NCBI RefSeq assembly: GCF_014650915.1
Contig: NZ_BMVW01000014.1
Coordinates: 26,126-90,125, forward strand
DNA: 64,000 nucleotides
Direction of reading: 5' to 3'
Source: Streptomyces poonensis
GTDB lineage: Bacteria > Actinomycetota > Actinomycetes > Streptomycetales > Streptomycetaceae
Part shown: in pieces, positions 61,433 through 64,000 of the stretch
Position numbering within the stretch: position 1 is the first letter of the stretch
Layout: each line of letters starts with the position of its first letter
Notes under the pieces: generated by a model
The model's database searches: none
What the model was told of the DNA's origin: nothing
What the model saw: only the letters and a program-made list of their open reading frames with translations
Position numbers and translations under genes: made by a program

Positions 61433-61819
61433 TCAGACGAAGAACGCGTCCATGCCCGGAACGTCGGAGAGGTAGGTCTCGATGGCGGCGATCCGGCAGT
61501 CGCGCAGACGGCAGACGGCGGACAGGTATTGGTCCAGGACCACATCACCTCGGCGAGCCGTGTTGTGCACGGACAGAGCGACGTTCTCGCGGCTGACCAG
61601 GATGTGCAGCAACTCGAAGTTCACCCCGTAGGAAGCGATTTTCTGTGCGTGGTCCGCGATCGCACCGGGACCGTTCACGGTGCCGGAGACGGCGTTGTCA
61701 CCGGGCAGCGTCCAGGTGGCGTCGTCGGTGAGCAGTTCGCGGAGGCCGTTCCAGTCGCCGCTGACCAGCAGAGTGTGGAACTGCTTGCCGAGCCGATGGG
61801 CAGCTTCGTAAGTGGACAC
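61433..61819 (-). CDS. SnoaL-like (NTF2-fold) protein
   Basis: A 128-residue cone-fold protein: FHTLLVSGDWNGLRELLTDD, ATWTLPGDNAVSGTVNGPGA and VLDQYLSAVCRLRDCRIAAI. It matches SnoaL/ketosteroid-isomerase-like proteins. The residues seen do not define a reaction. It is a single gene with ATG at 61819. Confidence 0.82.
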   Translation of the reverse strand: MSTYEAAHRLGKQFHTLLVSGDWNGLRELLTDDATWTLPGDNAVSGTVNGPGAIADHAQKIASYGVNFELLHILVSRENVALSVHNTARRGDVVLDQYLSAVCRLRDCRIAAIETYLSDVPGMDAFFV

Positions 61820-62064
61820 GGGTTGTCCTTCCTGACAGTCCTTGCAGCGCGGTGGTGATCTTTATGTCGATCCCTTCACTCCTGGTGTTCGGGCACGCCG
61901 ACCACTACCCGCGGTGTCGTCCGTCACCGCACGGCTGCCCTCATCCTGGAGCGGCAACACTGAAAGACCTCAGTACGCATGCCGGTGAATTCCGAGACCG
62001 GCCCACCTCACGGCCGACTGACCAAGCAAGACCCAGATCGAGAGGAAGGAATCGTTGTCAGGCA

Positions 62065-62093
62065 GTTGACAAGTCGAAAGTGTTTGGCTAATC
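62065..62093 (+). promoter_or_regulatory. Near-consensus vegetative promoter
   Basis: TTGACA (62065-62070), exactly 17 bp, then TAATCT (62088-62093) lies 43 bp upstream of the HTH-protein start. This is unusually close to the consensus for Streptomyces. The rest of the 61820-62135 gap has lower GC and no gene. Confidence 0.7.
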
Positions 62094-62135
62094 TCCGGCC
62101 CGGCTTGACCAAGATCAACAAGGGGCTCAGCGTCA

Positions 62136-62651
62136 ATGGGAAAATTGCCGGGCAACGATGTACTGGAACAGCTGCACCTGCTGGGCATGAGCGACGCCGA
62201 GATCGCTGCGCGGTACGAGGTGACGCGCCAGGCGGTGAACAAGCGCCTGGTGGACATGGAACTGCGCTCCAAGTCGAGGTACGTGGCGCACGCTCACGAT
62301 CTGGTGCCGTGGCAGGTCAAGACTGTCCAGGGGGGCAAGGGCACGCACCATACGGCGTACCCGCTGGAGAGCCTGAAGCTGTACCTGCGAGCCCTTATGG
62401 AGGACCCGCACATGACCCCGCGTCAGGTCACCGACGCCGAGCGCTTCGAACGTCGTCTCCTGAACGACCCGCGCAAAGTGCTCGACTATGACCGGGACAA
62501 GGGATTCTTCTGGCGGTACAGGGAGCCCGAGGACGGCTCCCTGATCGTGGCCTGGCCCAAGGACGTACCGTCGAAGGAGAAGAACATGGAACTGTTGGAA
62601 ATGCCGAAAGAAGCGAAACTGGCTGCACGGAAGAAGGCTCTGGACGGGTAG
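62136..62651 (+). CDS. Phage-like helix-turn-helix protein
   Basis: A 171-residue protein. The N-terminus carries a short HTH: LHLLGMSDAEIAARYEVTRQ, then AVNKRLVDM. Next is a PWQVKTVQGGKGTHHTAYPL segment and a helical region (LKLYLRALMEDPHMTPRQVT, AERFERRLLNDPRKVLDYDR). Proteins of this plan occur in actinophages and integrative elements, where some are called immunity-repressor-like, but no other phage gene is adjacent. The C-terminus is Lys-rich (KEAKLAARKKALDG), unlike the Arg preference of its neighbours, and codon usage is somewhat less GC-biased, which suggests transfer. Confidence 0.7.
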   Translation: MGKLPGNDVLEQLHLLGMSDAEIAARYEVTRQAVNKRLVDMELRSKSRYVAHAHDLVPWQVKTVQGGKGTHHTAYPLESLKLYLRALMEDPHMTPRQVTDAERFERRLLNDPRKVLDYDRDKGFFWRYREPEDGSLIVAWPKDVPSKEKNMELLEMPKEAKLAARKKALDG

Positions 62652-62718
62652 TCCCGGGAGGCGGATGAGTGAATGAACCCGGCTCTGGAAGGTTGTGCGG
62701 GAGCGGGTTGTTACGAGA

Positions 62719-62777
62719 GCGGGCGGAGTCCTCGTCCGACCGCCCGCCTGGCCGACCGTCTACGAGGCGGTCGGCCA
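62719..62777. terminator. Two stem-loops between convergent genes
   Basis: GCGGGCGG (62719-62726) pairs with CCGCCCGC (62740-62747). TGGCCGACCG (62749-62758) pairs with CGGTCGGCCA (62768-62777). They follow the HTH gene and precede the 3' end of the pectate lyase gene, so they can serve both directions. Confidence 0.6.
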
Positions 62778-62911
62778 AGCGATCTCGAGATCCTGCCGGC
62801 GGCGTCGAGCGGCACAGCACTGACGACGGCCTCGGCCGCCTCACCCGAGAGACGGGCACCGGTGCTGAAGCCGCCACCGCCGACCGGACCTTCGGCTGCG
62901 GCCAAGGCCGG

Positions 62912-64000
62912 TTACTGTGTCACCTGCTTGCCCCCGAAGGTGACGACGAGACGGCCGTCCGAGGCATACGACCAGCCCAGTGCGCCGGAGTAGGCGGAGC
63001 AGCGGGAGCCGTCGGAGCCGGACCAGAACTGGTTCGTGCTGTCGGCGTCACCGATGACGCGGTCGTTCGAGCCGCTGTCGCACGAGGTGTTGTTGCGGAA
63101 CACGGAGGTACCGGCGTCGAAGTTGAAGTTGCGCTGTTCGTTGCCGATGCTGATGTTGTCCGAGATCGTCATCCTGCCCGGGTTGCTGTTGTACGTGAAC
63201 CCGTGCTTGCCGTTGTCGTAGGCGATGCTGCGCCGGACGACGTGGTTGACCGCGATGTCCTCGCCGCCGAGCTTGTAGCCGTTGCGGTCGCCGCTGCCCG
63301 CCTGGGAACCGTCGCTGAGGGTGCCGTTCTCGAAGGCGAGGGAGTCCTCGATGGTCACCGCGCCGATGGGGCCGGTGTCGGGCTTGGTGTACAGGTCCCA
63401 GCCGTCGTCGATGTTGTTGTGGGAGACGGCGTAACGGAAGACGTTGCCCGGGCCCACGGTGAGCTTCGCCGCGAAGCCGTCGGCGTCCTCACCGTCCGAG
63501 TCGGCGTTGTCGTGCGACTCGGCGCTCAGGACGAGGTTGTTGGACGGCCACTGGCTGCTGGGGGTGGAGGAGGACATCCGGGAGAGCTGGAGGCCGGTGT
63601 CCCGGTTGTAGCGGGTGACGGTGCGCTCGATGACGTTGTTGCTGCCGCCGACGAAGATCCCGTTGTCACCGGCTCGTTCGACGACGATGCCGGAGACATG
63701 CCAGTACGACCCGTTCACCGCGAGCCCGCGGTTGGCGTCGGCCTCGGCCATGGCGGAGAAGTTCAGCACCGGCTTCTCGCCCGGGTAGGCGGAGAGCTTG
63801 GTGCGGGCGGCGGCGGTGCCGTTGCTGGTGGGCGGGATGGTGATGGTCTGGGAGTGGTTGTACGTCCCGCCGCGCAGGTAGATGGTCCCGCCGGGGGTGA
63901 TGCGGGAGATCGCCGAGGTCAGGGTCGTCGGGGCGGACTGGGTCCCGGCGGCGCCGTCGGTGCCGCCCGGCGCCACGTACAGCGTGCTGCCGGCCGGCGG
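62912..64000 (-). CDS. PL9-type pectate lyase (right-handed beta-helix), N-terminus beyond the window edge
   Basis: About 362 codons are inside the window and the frame stays open to the right edge. The sequence is a beta-helix lyase: TLYVAPGGTDG at the start of the fold, ITPGGTIYLRGGTYNHSQTI, and the pair DGEDADGFAAKLTVGPGNVF and NNIDDGWDLYTK. That pair contains the Ca-binding Asp cluster and Lys typical of PL9 (PelL-like) enzymes. Regular N-rich turns follow (RMTISDNISIGNEQRNFNFD). It cleaves polygalacturonate by beta-elimination outside the cell. A signal peptide should lie beyond 64000. It fits the arabinan-degrading locus further left. Confidence 0.85.
   Translation of the reverse strand, partial: PPAGSTLYVAPGGTDGAAGTQSAPTTLTSAISRITPGGTIYLRGGTYNHSQTITIPPTSNGTAAARTKLSAYPGEKPVLNFSAMAEADANRGLAVNGSYWHVSGIVVERAGDNGIFVGGSNNVIERTVTRYNRDTGLQLSRMSSSTPSSQWPSNNLVLSAESHDNADSDGEDADGFAAKLTVGPGNVFRYAVSHNNIDDGWDLYTKPDTGPIGAVTIEDSLAFENGTLSDGSQAGSGDRNGYKLGGEDIAVNHVVRRSIAYDNGKHGFTYNSNPGRMTISDNISIGNEQRNFNFDAGTSVFRNNTSCDSGSNDRVIGDADSTNQFWSGSDGSRCSAYSGALGWSYASDGRLVVTFGGKQVTQ

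Noticed and set aside
60856..61596. Plus-strand 246-codon frame after the LysR gene
   Set aside because: It crosses nested tandem repeats and overlaps the SnoaL-like gene; one hydrophobic segment is not enough to support it.

Overview
The window looks like Streptomyces chromosome. GC is very high, codon third positions are strongly G/C, GTG starts are common, and the families (a secreted DUF1680 arabinofuranosidase, DUF4142, DUF6381, a MerR-HEAT regulator, an actinobacterial contractile injection system) are typical of that genus. All calls come from reading the sequence and recalling protein families. No database search was run.

Layout. Positions 1-7.1 kb hold an APC amino-acid permease cut by the window edge, a DUF488 protein, a small O-methyltransferase, a Sir2 deacetylase, a GtrA-like membrane protein, and several decayed pieces (transposase tail, glyoxalase, two short fragments). 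From 6.1 to 19.3 kb lies a plant-polysaccharide locus. A LacI regulator diverges from a sugar ABC transporter (lipoprotein and two permeases, no ATPase), followed by a GH127 beta-L-arabinofuranosidase, a 1389-residue secreted multidomain glycosidase, and a second, secreted DUF1680 enzyme broken by a one-base insertion. A PL9-type pectate lyase at the right edge fits the same lifestyle.

Positions 19.4-31.1 kb hold housekeeping and stress genes: a cytosolic-type 5'-nucleotidase, an arginine deiminase/antiporter pair (arcD-arcA), a TetR regulator facing a methyltransferase through twin operators, a DUF4142 protein, an RlmA-like rRNA methyltransferase, a MerR-HEAT regulator paired with a HEAT-repeat protein, DUF6381, and an Old Yellow Enzyme.

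Positions 31.3-56.2 kb carry a full Streptomyces-type contractile injection system (CIS). It has sheath, two tube proteins, LysM hub protein, VgrG-like spike, PAAR tip, gp25, baseplate J, a tail-I-like protein, AAA+ ATPase, DUF4255 cap protein, a hub chaperone, the tiny DUF6760 protein, and a membrane-anchored zinc-ribbon protein resembling CisA. Most genes are on the minus strand and translationally coupled (ATGA/GTGA/TGATG overlaps). Three genes stand out: a DUF4157 protein with a C-terminal domain that may be an ADP-ribosyltransferase-like toxin (opposite strand), a 1086-residue disordered protein with eight VQR motifs, and a LuxR-type regulator containing a TTA codon, suggesting bldA-dependent developmental control.

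Positions 56.2-64 kb hold DUF1330 and DUF4239 proteins, a divergent MFS/LysR pair, a SnoaL-like protein, a phage-like HTH protein behind a near-consensus promoter, and the PL9 lyase. Short tandem duplications (6-29 bp periods) recur at gene junctions across the whole window.
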